Part shown: positions 13,483 through 25,083 of the stretch, piece by piece | How the letters are laid out: each line of letters starts with the position of its first letter | Position numbering within the stretch: the stretch's first letter is position 1 | Assembly: GCA_014871385.1 (NCBI GenBank) | Contig: CM026423.1 | Location: 6,796,967-6,860,966 of the forward strand | Direction of reading: 5' to 3' | Source: Ceratodon purpureus | Lineage: Eukaryota; Streptophyta; Bryopsida; Pseudoditrichales; Ditrichaceae | Length of the DNA: 64,000 nt | Translations under genes and position numbers: made by a program | Notes under the pieces: generated by a model | What the model was told of the DNA's origin: nothing | Seen by the model: the letters and a program-made list of their open reading frames with translations, nothing else | Database searches by the model: none

Positions 13483-14551
13483 AAAAAATAAAATCATTTT
13501 GAAGTGAACAAACTCGCTACCTAAGTATGGTATGACATCTCTGAAGGAGCATGGAAAGCGGTTGCCAGAAACATCACCTCCCACTTTGGATGTTGGTAGG
13601 AATGTGAGACCTTATTATCATCTATGTCTAGTGGACTCAAGTCTGTAGGTGGAACAAACATACACTTTATACAAGCCGCTCTTCGAAGTTACTCTTCTAG
13701 ACCTTGATATTCTTGAGTGCCCATTTGCACATATGTAGCCCGTCTCTTCTCCACCGGTGTATCACCACTAGTAGCAGAAGCGCCGTTTTTAATTCCTGAA
13801 ATAGGGCACCTTGACGCTTTTGATGGAGGAGTGTGCTCGTGTCTGGTCGCCATTGGGGGAGTTCGAAGCAAGATGACCCAATTCTTGTCTGTTGTGACCG
13901 ATTTGAATCAATTTACCCATCTTTCACGATTCAAAATGACGCTTCTACTTGCAATGCATGTGCACACCGTTCAACTGATACAGAATTCAATAGTAGCAAA
14001 TTGATTCTATTTGATTTATTAAATCACATGATAAAGATCACTTATGTTATAAATCCGAAGTTGCTATAGTGACGTATGGTTGAATATCCTGACTGCGAAT
14101 ATATATGGGCATCCACTTGATAAATCAACATGCAATTAATGTGAAGGTTTCACTTGTATTTTGTGCTATGTATTTGTTGATATTATTCGAAACTTGTTAG
14201 CCAAGAAGATCATTTTGGAGTCTTTGCAGGTGAGATGACAGCAACATTTCTTTGGTTGCAAGCAAATGTTAAATTACAGGATTAGGTAGTTGCTAATACT
14301 GGACATTGTGAAGCATGTATTTCAAGTATCTCAAATGGTGAACATGTCGGGGCTAGATCTGCGTTGGTGAAGGTAGATCAAAAGTTTGAGTCGTTATTCC
14401 ATAGGAAGGCTACGTGTTGAAAACCTCGAATACTTGTTTTATGCACTACTATTGAAGACCTAACCATTAAATATTGTCTCGAAGTTAGTTTTGATTCAAG
14501 CGGATCAAACTCTTACAATACGATAGCCAATGCTTCAATGTAGGACATTCG
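13483..14551. other. Spacer between degraded piggyBac-like copy and CACTA element
   Basis: A minus-strand frame (13689-13871) and plus-strand frames (13717-14069) are open but show no motif and have stops on both sides. Nothing else was recognised. Confidence 0.45.
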
Positions 14552-15479
14552 CCAGCAAGAGACACCGCAACAGAGCAACCTTTTGGTTACAACTTTATAA
14601 CTTCCTTGAAATCTAAATATATCCGGTACAAAACCTGTTGCAAGTATCCGCACAAAAGTGTTACAAATGTGATACAAATGTACCTTCTATGGATACATCT
14701 GGGAAGTATTACGAATGAGAGTTTTAGAACGTATTGCCTACGAATTTCAAACGCCTTTGTAATACTTTTCATTCACATTTATATCTACAAATTATCTAGG
14801 AGCATGTGCACAGGACAAACATTTGCATGTGATAAACTCTCCACCGAGAGTAGACATTCATCAAAGAATACTTCTAAATCTGTGGATGTCCGTCATTATT
14901 CCATTTGTAGATCGAGAGTCCAACATGTATATACTGCATATATCTTTGTTTCACGTACTCATCTATACAATTTTTGATTTTGGTATAACGTAATGTAAAA
15001 CATACATAGATTCTGTAGTATAGAATTCCAATTTCCATAGAAGTTGCGGTGTTTCAAATCTATAGATTTACAGTACTTATTTGTACATTTCAGATAATCT
15101 ACGTATTCGTAAATCTATGTACAATAGCCATCTACGTACAATTAGCATGCACGATGCCCATGCATTATCCTCACATGGCCATTGCTAAACATCTCTTTAT
15201 TTGCTAAACTCAAAACAAATCTATCGCATTTAAGAATTAGCCTTAGACGATGAGCCACTTGATCCATACATAGGGGATCCAAAACGAGTCTTGTATTCTT
15301 CAAAAAATGCCTTAGATCCAACTTCATTAGCTCTCTTTATGAATTCAAATTGAGGATACTCATGGTATCAACGAATGTAGCCAAAACAATTATCAATCTG
15401 ATTGTATATAGATTAGAAAATCGTTCATCATTAATTCAAATCACTTCAATAAATAAAAGCATGTGTAAAACATACTCAC

Positions 15480-17172
15480 AAATTCATTGATGAAGGACTC
15501 CTTGTCCCCACTTCCCAGCCTATTTGGCACAGGTCGGCAATGACAAAGTGCATTCATTTGTTTTGCGTTCCAATTCGGATCGACCTGATGCTCTTTGGCC
15601 TCTGCTACAAAAAACCTCCAAGAAATACAAGTGCAACTCCTAGGCTTCCGAGCCCCTCGCTTTGCAGCCTCACAACGATAACGGTTCCTTCGTCTTCGTT
15701 ACCGGTGGCCAATTTCGTGCACTACCTTCTCCCAATCCCAATGAGGATAGTTTCTGAAACTAGCCAACAAACCCTCCAAAATGGCGTCCACCCGTGCACC
15801 ATGCTTCTGCACAATCCATGACTCATGGCAATCTTGCAAATGTACACAGCACATAGCTTTAACCCCTAAAATTCCTTGACTGTAATCTCACAAAAAACCA
15901 TGAAAAACGCAGTATTTGGAAGTTGGAGAAGAAATAATATGTTTTTTTAGTTTTTTCATCATTTAACCGTAAGATCTAATACTCAACTTGGTTTTTCAAG
16001 TAAGCACAAAATTTGAGAGCAAGATGACCATTAGATTCTTAGATTATATGGATCAAAGTTGCAAAAGAAGATTTTTTGGGGTTCAATCTGGTGACAAATT
16101 TGAACTTTAGAAATTAATATCTTTTTTTTGAATGGGTCAGAAATTGATTGAATAGCAAGGCCATGTTAACAATTGAGTTAAGTCTTCAAATATAAAATCT
16201 TGAAAGAAAAAAATTCATATTAATTTTTTCATAAAACATTTACTAGAAGTGGGTACAAAATGGAAGGAAATAGAAAATCATTTATAAGTTTGACATGGAA
16301 TTGTAAAATGTCAATCTTAACGGTCAGAATGTTGTGCTTAAAGGTCTTCACCTAGTTCTTTTTATTTCATTAAAAAATATTGAAAATTGAGTTTAGAAAT
16401 GAGCTTCAAAGATTTTTTTGTCCAAAATGCCTAAGAAACATATCTCCTCATAACTTTTATCCCATTGCTCATAATGGGTTGATTTATAGCTTCAATTGTA
16501 GATATAGATCAACCAATCATGAATCCAAAAAAAAAAATTGAATTTTTTTTTTTTTTTTTTTTTTTTTTCTTGGTGCTCGATCCTGCTTTGAAAACTTCAA
16601 ATGCTTATAACTTTTGCAATACTTATCGGAATGACGTGAAACAAAGTGCTACATGTAGAGTATAGTTTTTGGAAACTACACTAAAATATTCATTGAAAGT
16701 TTTAAAAGTATGAGGTCCCTGGAGGCTGCCCAAGAAGTCGAACGACCAAGTTCTGGTTGCGAAGAATTTTAGGGGTTAACTCGACTTCGAAATGCCTGCC
16801 CTAATGATACTCGTTGCATGATATCCACCTATTCATTCTGCCTGTGAAAATGCTTTTCGCTTTGATGTTGACGCTGCTGATGTTGTAGCAATGGTACATC
16901 ACATCCTCTAGATGGGGATGGGCCAGACGTTGGAGCAGAAACTTGTGCAGCTGGTGAACATTGGCCTTGCATGCATGGATTAGGCATATTTGACTCCTCC
17001 TAAGTCTCGGCATTTGGATCAACTCTGGAGGGACGCTTGTTGCTGCATCGTGTGCCGCTGACATCCTACTACATGCCACCACGAATGATCACTCCGGCTC
17101 CTCGCCTCAAACTGTTAGAATTGTTGCCTTGTCCAGTATTAAACATGGAAACTCCGAGGCGTGCAGAGGCCA
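15480..17172 (-). pseudogene. Decayed minus-strand coding remnant split by an insertion
   Basis: Two minus-strand segments flank the insertion at 15859-16779. The first (about 17172-16780) begins MASARLGVSMFNTGQG and continues through an S/Q-rich stretch with several in-frame stops. The second (about 15858-15480) reads VDAILEGLLASFRNYPHWDW, then a basic stretch and VDPNWNAKQM. The composition looks protein-coding, but I cannot name the family. It may be the second gene of the CACTA element or an older passenger gene. Confidence 0.3.
15859..16779. mobile_element. piggyBac-like non-autonomous element, subfamily 2
   Basis: A 921-bp element with both TTAA tetramers (15859-15862 and 16776-16779). 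The terminal inverted repeat TTAACCCCTAAAATTC is perfect over 16 bp. The interior differs from copies A, B and the nested pair, so this is a separate subfamily sharing only the ends. It contains a T homopolymer of about 26 (16543-16568). It sits inside the CACTA element and splits a minus-strand coding remnant. It has no coding capacity. Confidence 0.8.
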
Positions 17173-17360
17173 TCTAAGAGAGGGGGAGCCAAATAAAATA
17201 CAAATAAAAGCATTAGAGTTACAAGCGGTTTCATAACTGCATTTTGGATCTTTCTAACTAAGGTTTTGTAATAATTGAAGTACACATCTACTTATAAGTT
17301 TCCTTCTAATCAAAAAACATCGCCAATTGCTTCTCTGTGAGCCAATTATGAGCCAATTAT

Positions 17361-18861
17361 GTGTTCAATTTTGCAAATGCAATTTCCAACATCATTTTTG
17401 ATTTGCAAAAGCATTTATTAATTCATCTACACAAAGAGGTTCGATTGGCCGGTCCAGTGCACATGCGATGGATGTTTTTTGTAGAGCGATACATCAAAAA
17501 CCTGAAGAACTTTGTAAGAGAGCAAGCTAAACCGGAAGGGAGCATTGGTAAAGGCTGTCGTTTACAAGAGACAATGAGTATTCATCAAAGCTTGATTGGA
17601 GATCTAGATGAATATGCTCATTGACTTTGGAAAAAAATTGAAGACATCATAATCACAAGTATTAATTGTAAAAGAAATGTTTATCGATGGGATGATTTTG
17701 ATTTGTTTTTTCAAATTTATTATGTTTATTTTAGAACCATTTTATTCGGAATGGTCATTATCTTTGAAATTAATCATGAATGTGATTTGGTTAGTAGGTC
17801 AAGAGCTACATGGTAAAGGAAAAATGAAGAGATTTTCAAATTATGACGACATAAACTATCGACAAATCAATATATGTCTGATCCTGAACTCTCCACAAAT
17901 GAAATCATATGTCAATCGATACAACAATGTGGTAAAGAAATATCATGAAGAATTTAGAGCATTTTGACATGCTGATCCTCAAAAACGTCGTATTTGTTCA
18001 CAATCAATTGTAGATCTTGATGATTGGATACGCATGACTGTACAACATGAAGAAGAGAATCAATTAAATATTGATTCAATCAATCCTGAGGACAAAGTTG
18101 TGAAGGATATTTCATTGGATTGTGATCACGAGTATAAAATTTATTCACACATGTTCTCCTATGGTCGACACTTTTGGAAGACATTCAATTGACAAGCATG
18201 GACGAACATATAATTCTGGGATTGCGTGTAGATTTTTTGAAGGAGAGCACATCGTGGATCATGTTGGAGTTTTACGAGATATAGTGGAGGTGAACTTTTG
18301 CAAAGCAAGGAAGCTTATACTTTTCAAAGTACAGTGGTATAGAAGAAACACAACATGGAATGATTGCATGTTGTTTTCTAAGGACCAAACGTCAAATTTG
18401 CGGAGCGACCACACTAAAGATATTCCATTTCTTCCTCCTCATTGTGGGAACAAGTGTTTTTCATTTAGAATCCTTCAAAATACAAGAACCTATTTGTGCT
18501 TCAAGACAATCCTCTAAACTATGTTGTTTTTTATTCTATTGAACTAGCATTAGCTTGGAATCACAGAACTCACATAATTGGGCTAGAAGCAGGTGTTTTA
18601 GAAATGGAAAACAGAAATGAGATACGTAGACAAATGCAATTCAAAGAGGGAATAGGATTGGACACAAATGATAACTTAATACTCATGAAAACTATGAATC
18701 AGCTGATTCAAGATGACGAACATGAGATGAGAGGCATTGAAAGAGATGAACTTGTTTTAGACTCGCATGAAGACTCCGATTACAGTACAAGAAGAACAAG
18801 GTATGAGCAAAACCTAGTTGAAATGACGTGGCTTTTGGTCAATGAGACGACTCTACTTTGA
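17361..18861 (+). pseudogene. CACTA transposase remnant (DUF4218 + DUF4216)
   Basis: The frame at 17361-17622 reads FDLQKHLLIHLHKEVRLAGP, then VHMRWMFFVERYIKNLKNFV and EGSI, which is the DUF4218 signature of En/Spm transposases. A linking stretch follows at 17830-18110 (LNSPQMKSYVNRYNNVVKKY). DUF4216-like sequence then lies at about 18150-18540 (YNSGIACRFFEGEHIVDHVG, ILFKVQWY). The order is that of intact elements, but the upstream catalytic transposase domain is not visible. The reading frame is broken by several stops and shifts, so the copy is inactive. Confidence 0.8.
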
Positions 18862-21259
18862 TGAAATGAGAGTCTAAGTTATGATTGGTACTTGAAGAAA
18901 GTTTCTAACAAAGAAATACATGTTGGACAACTTATATAAAAAAATTGGATTCTAAATTTTAAATCATTATGATATCAAATTTAAGTTACAGTCATGGTCC
19001 TAGAATTTTTTCATACATTATTTTTTTTTTCTGTTTGTTTTTTCACGTGGGTAGTAGCTATATAAGAAGGAATCTTTAGACATAGGATCTCTCAATCTGT
19101 GACATTTGATGGTAATAATTATGATTTGGAGTGAGTTTATGTGATCAATTGCTAATTATTGAATGAAATGTTTAAAATGGATACATGAGTAGTTATTGTA
19201 TGGTATGCAGACAAGGAAGCATGGCTATTAGTTTGCACATATTATTGAAAATATATATAAAAAATTTGTGTAATAAGATATATGAATAAACAAGAATTTG
19301 TGTGTGCGGTGATAGAATAAATAATTAGAGAATGGGATTCTTGAGAGTGAGTGTAATGTGTAGAATTCATTAGCCCTAAAAAAATTTCACGTTTTGATGG
19401 TGAGAAATCTAGAGTATATTTGACTTACTCCCTTGATTTTGATATCTATTGTAAATCCTCCAAAATTAAAATTGAATATAAAACAAACATTTGATTTGAT
19501 GGATTCCACATTTTATCTTTTTTGCCAGTGCCCTTATGTATCTTTATTGTTTTCTAATTTGTTCCCTCACTATTGTATTGAAGTACAGCTGATAATTACT
19601 ATCGTGTGAGTAGTAGGTGATGCAGAGTACTAAAGTCACTTTCTCCATCTCTTCTATTCCATCTACATTAAACTATGTTGAATATATCTTATTTTTAATT
19701 GCACTTCCAATTTACATCCACATTTACATTCTATTCTTTTCAAATTTTGTTGCAAATGTTTCTATTTTGAATAATTCTTTTCCATTCCATCTCTACATTC
19801 TAACATTTCTATTTTCAGGTAAAAATTTATTGTTCATTCCATGTTTATATTTCATTTTTTCATTCTTCTTTGAAATCTTTCTATTAATAGGTGATTTTTT
19901 TTCTTTCATTCCATGTCTATAGTATTTTTTTTGCAAATATTTCTTTTTTTAGGTGGACATTTCTTTTTTATATCTAAGTTATATTTTCTTCAATTGTTTG
20001 TTGAAATTGGTTTCAATTTTTGAAATGTATTCAAAATTGTTTTCACTTTGGTTACCCAGATGTACAAATATATATTTTTCTACTGAATAAATGTATTATT
20101 ATTTTTTGCAAACACTAAATTTTTACAAGTAAAAATAAATATGTTGCAATCTTTCCAAGAATTTACATTTAGTGTAATATTTGGTTGTTGTGTACGATTT
20201 GGTTACTACACTAAATGTCTACTTTGCGATTAGTGTAAGGATTTGTGTTTAGTGTATATTATACTAAACGTCATATTTAGACTAGTGGTAACTTGAGCTA
20301 TATAGGTGTGTCTTTAAGTTTGTATGGGATTATAGGCAATTTGATAATCATAACCAATGTTCCGCAGAAGTAAACATTCTTGCAAAAACTAAGGAAATCT
20401 GTCTAAAATTCAATTACTTGCAAATGAAGGCAAAGATAAGCAGGATTTTTATTCCATTTTACTTATTTAAAATAAATAAAGTCAATTCTAAATAAATTAA
20501 AATATTTATGAAAAAATTAAAGAGCAATAAAATAGTTGAGATTCATAGTACAATATCACCTCTTCTTCTTTTTTACCAATGTCTAAGGAAACTACATGTT
20601 TTGCTTTATGCATTTCACCTATGATGTGCTATAGGCATGCAAAATAGGGATTGTCGAGGAGTTTGAACTTGAATTATTGTCCATTTTGTACTTGGGTTAA
20701 ATCTTACAAGTAGACGTAGTCTGATAAGCTTTGTACAAATTTACCCGACATTCTTGGAAGAATTTTAGATAGCCTAGTTACTCTACAAATGTACGTAGTG
20801 TATTATTTTTTCCCATATCTCAATATAAGATAGTTATTCCATAGAATTTATAACTTATAAAAATGAAAAATCCAATTTCACGTAGTGAACCATTTCAAAT
20901 TATTTCTTGTTTCAAATGACAAGAATGCATTCAATGCCACCATCGGAGTCAATGTGCAATGGTCTCCTTACTTCCCCAATCTTGGATTCAGAGGTCCTAC
21001 AGTTTTGTAGATTCTGGGTCCCGAGTACAATCTCTCCAGTCTTGAAGAAATCGCCGATTCAAGAATGACATAGATATGTCGTATCGCGCTTGTACATTTC
21101 ACGCTCACATAGATTTCAGAATACATCTGAGAACTGTTACAAATGCGAGACAAACCTGTAATCATTTTGGGACAAAAAAGCGACACAAAAATGTGTTACA
21201 AACATGTCAGAAGATAAGTGTTACAAAATTGTAACTATTTCAGCAGCCTCTTGTAGTGA

Positions 21260-22299
21260 GAATCGGAGCCTGGAGGAGAGATGATCTCATATTTGTAGTC
21301 TACATGATGGTTGGAGAATCAATTTGATTTTGTGGTCGTGTGCATGTTGATAGCGCAGGAGATTGAGAGCACGAGCACGGCCGGATTTGAATCACAGGTC
21401 TAGATTCTTTGACTGATTTGAGATCGGAGGATTGTGGAGATCAATTGCGATTGACTGTTCGAAAGACTGGAGGTGAGATTGAGAAACAAGATTTGTAGGG
21501 CGAGATTACACCTGTGTTAACGCCCGGAGAGATTGTGAACCGGAGGTGGAAAAATATAAGTTCTGAATCTTTCTTGGGCTCACGGAACCAGCATCAACGA
21601 TGCACAGATGCTGATCCAATTTCGAGTTTTCCGATCCATCCGTGTTTAGTGACTTGAAGATTTTTTTAAAAATCTGAGCAGACAGAATTACCTATATTCT
21701 TGAAATAAAAGGCAAACTCCATGAATCTAACCTTCTGCATCACGTTTCGAGGTTGTGGGCTTTTTTTGTGACTTCAGCGTATGTCATGAAGAAGGATATT
21801 TGCTTCAGGTTTTGTTGCAAGATTTTCAAGCACTATTCTAGTGTCACAAGCAAGATCAACAGCTGATGCTCAATGATCTTTTGCTGATTTTTAAAGCCAC
21901 CACAGGAATTTCTGCAACAGTATATTCTAGTTCTCACTGTTGTTTGTGAAACATCCATCCTGAATGACGTAGTGAAAGTTAGATGGTGTCTGAACCCAGC
22001 TGCATGCAGCTATTAATTAGGTTGTATCGAGTTTAGGACTCTGGACAATATTTAAATACAAACGGTTCATTACAGTGTGATTCCTAGTGGAATGTTTCTA
22101 CAGCTTATGAATTTACAACCCTACGTATCCTATTGAATAACTTAGCAATAATCTCCCCTTGAAAGGATTCCTGTTCAGTGCACTTGGTTGCAAGACTTTC
22201 TCAGAACCAGATTCAACCTTTGGTCAGCTGCATGCAGAACTCTCCTTGATCAGAATTGCAGTAAGGTTCAAGGACGTAAAAAAACCATCTATCGAAAAA
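21260..22299. other. Spacer and 3' flank of the kinase gene
   Basis: No gene was recognised. The last few hundred bases probably hold the 3' UTR of the minus-strand kinase gene. The part at 21260-21650 is less AT-rich but has no long open frame. Confidence 0.45.
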
Positions 22300-25083
22300 T
22301 CATGTTTGAAATGCATAGTACTGCACATCTCCTGTAATAACAGGAACGTCAATCTCTAAGGTTGAGATTCGAGTTTTATGGTACAATCCTTTTTCAATTT
22401 CTTGAACTTCCTCACAAATCTTTGTGAAATTTGGTCTTCTCTCAGGATTTCCATGCCAACAGTCCTCAATCAACGCCTTCAATTGTGGATGTAGATCAGA
22501 AGGCAAGCTTGGTCTGTGCCCTGAAATCACTCTGTAGTATTGCTCATACCGAAGGTGACCCTGAAATGGAAGGTTTCCTGTCAAGACCTCGTAGCATATC
22601 AGTGCGAAACTGTACACATCGGCTGCCTTGAGGTCGGGCTTTATAGACCTGTCAGATGTTCGAGTTGGAAGAATTTCAGGTGCACTCCAGAAACTAGTGC
22701 GGTCTGCATCTAAATAATCTGATGCATCAAATTTACTTGGACCTGCAATATGCTCATGTATTGACACACCGAAGCCCTGAAGTTTGACATCTATGCATCC
22801 TGTGCGTACGTCCACAAGCACCTTGACAGAAGACAAGGATCTGTGCATCACCCCATTTGAGTGTAGAAATAACATTGCCAGTGCAATTTTCTTGATGATG
22901 AGCACGGCTTCGTGGATATCAAAAGGCACAACAACGCCAAGTTTCTCTTTCTTTCCTGTAGCCAGTTCCCTTCTCACCATTCGGGATCCAATCAGTCTTC
23001 ATAACAGAGACCCATTCATCATCTCCATAACAATCAGGAACTGCTGCTTTGCGTCAATTGATAACCCCACCAACTGGGCTATGTAAGGATGGCGACTTAG
23101 CTTGATAAGAAAATCTACCTCCCTCTGCTGCTCTCCGTAGGATGAGCCTCCAAAGATCAATTTCTTCACCACCACCGAGGAGCCTAACCAGGTTGCCTCA
23201 TAAAATTTAGCATTACTTCCTTGAAGAATATTTCGCACTTTCACGAGCTGGCTCGGCTCAATTCTCATATGTTCTGGTAACAAAAGCGAACTGTTAGATC
23301 GTTCTAACCTATTCTTCATCGATAACGAGTCCAAGTTGATTACCTTGTGTGAAGAAGAAAGGGTGTATTCCTTCCCTTGGTTCACCAGGTGCACCCGATG
23401 GATAACCTTCTTGCAAACATGAAGTAGAACACTCCTCCAATGTTCATGGTTTCTTAGGGACTTGTTCGCAGGGATGGCATTCATTTGAGACTTGAAATAC
23501 ACCAACTCCTTGCAAATTTTCTCAAAGTTTGGCCGATGACTTGGATCACGATCCCAACAGGAGTTAATAAGTCCCTTGAGATTGCCATCTAAGTTGTCAG
23601 GCAACTCCGGTCTGAGACCCGAAATCACTGTACCATATTCGTTGTATCGAAGTCGGCCTGTAGAGAGCTCGTCTTGGAATGGAAGCTTTCCTGTCAAAAC
23701 TTCATAGCGCGTCATCGCGAAACTATACACATCCGCTGCCATGAGGTCGGGCGTGCTGAGATTGCCAACAGTTTCTGTAGGTAAGATCTCTGGTGCTCGC
23801 CAAAACCCAGTGCCTACACCAATCACAGCATGCATTGTGTTTGAATCTACATGTCGTGATGCACCAAAATCCACAATTTTGATCTGCTGATTGGAGCTGC
23901 CGAAGTATCGAACCAACACATTGGGCGACTTCACATCCCTGTGAGCAACCCCTTCAGTGTGGAGAAACCACAACCCCAGTGCAATCTTGGTGATGATGTC
24001 CAAGGCTTCAGAGAATTTGAAGGGAACAACACTAGGTGCCACATCAATGTTCTCTATTTCCATGATTGACCTATTAGCTTGCATTTGACAATCAATCAAA
24101 TCTCTCAAACTATACTCCATCCATTCCATCACTATGGAGCATCGTTGTTGCGAGTCAACCGATAAACCTATCAACCGCACTATGTGAGGATGACGAAGGT
24201 TGCTCAAGAATTTCAGTTCCTGCTGAAGTTCGAGAACCCAAGTCCTGCTATATGCTGCCAAAAATCTCTTCACAGCACATTTGCAACCTAACCAGGTTGC
24301 TTCATACACCACTGCGGAGGCTCCCCTCCCAATCCTTCGTCCTTTTCGGATGTCAGATGGATTGATTCTCAGATGACTGGAAATTGAAACAGGATGGTTT
24401 TCTAACTGTTGTTCTCCAACATATGAATTGTTCCACCCACTTGATGCAGACGTAACAAAACTGTCCAAGCTAGTGATATCTGAATCCAATGCCGCACGTT
24501 CCAACATTTTGGACATCTCCTCCATGTCCTTTTCGGCATCTGCCGTTACCAAAGCAGTCCCAAACTCTAGGGTTGGTTCGAAGCCTTGCATGGTGTCAAG
24601 CTCTTCGTGAATCTCCTTAAATTCTCCTGATCTGCAATCCGGCCCACTCACCACCCTGATGATTCCTTCCCACTCTCTAAAATACAAGATCAGAGCCTCT
24701 CCTCTTTGAAGGATTACCAGGAGCTTGTCAATTGCAGGAAGTATACCCTTGCTGCTGCCGCCGTTACTCAGGGATTTCTCACAAACAAAGTCACCCTTAT
24801 CGAACCCTAAGGCCTTCAATTCATTACCAATGGCACTGAAACGATCTGCCATACGCTTGCATTGGTGTTTGTTCACCCATACAGTGCTCGATATGTTGCA
24901 AACATTATCTATCACTTGTAAGGCCTGTGAGACTTGACAAATCAGCTCCTCCTCCAAATCCCCCACACTGGAAGCTGATGGAGATTTGTTCGAGATAGAA
25001 CCATCCCTTCCTACTATTTTAGAGGCCATATCCACACGTTCCATCTCCATATCTGGAGATTCCAATTCAACGCTTGTCGCCAT
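22300..25083 (-). CDS. MLKL-like N-domain + kinase + pseudokinase, one in-frame stop
   Basis: An intronless gene. The first ATG is at 25083 (MATSVELES). The N-terminal ~190 residues are helical (VSQALQVIDNVCNISSTVWV, KQCKRMADRFSAIGNELKAL-like) and resemble the DUF1221/HeLo-type domain of plant MLKL-like proteins. Kinase 1 looks active: IGRGASAVVYE, CAVKRF, HRDVKSPN (about 23915-23950) and DFG (about 23870). Kinase 2 is a pseudokinase: the glycine loop is degraded (QGSNAKFYE), HRD is HRS with the catalytic Asn changed to Lys (HRSLSSVKVLV, about 22815-22855), and DFG is GFG. A TGA at 22999-23001 separates codon 694 from an in-phase continuation to 22300. As read, the product is 694 aa, cut inside the pseudokinase N-lobe. 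The stop would be an Arg codon (CGA) with one CpG transition. Alternatives are a sequencing error or a true truncated allele. Confidence 0.8.

Larger units (their letters stand above)
14552..21259 (+). mobile_element. Decayed CACTA (En/Spm-like) DNA transposon
   Basis: The right end near 21250-21259 reads TCTTGTAGTG, the inverse of the canonical CACTACAAGA terminus. The proposed left end near 14552 (CCAGCAAGAGACACCGC) is degenerate. Both terminal regions carry the subterminal motif GTTACAAA in several copies (14585-14690 and 21135-21235), as is usual for CACTA elements. The core holds transposase-associated DUF4218 and DUF4216 remnants on the plus strand (17361-18861). A TTAA-flanked element is inserted at 15859-16779. 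Internal AT-rich stretches near 20165-20275 contain inverted repeats of ACATTTAGTGTA. The right end is the firmer boundary; the left is inferred and no clear 3-bp target duplication was seen. Confidence 0.6.
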
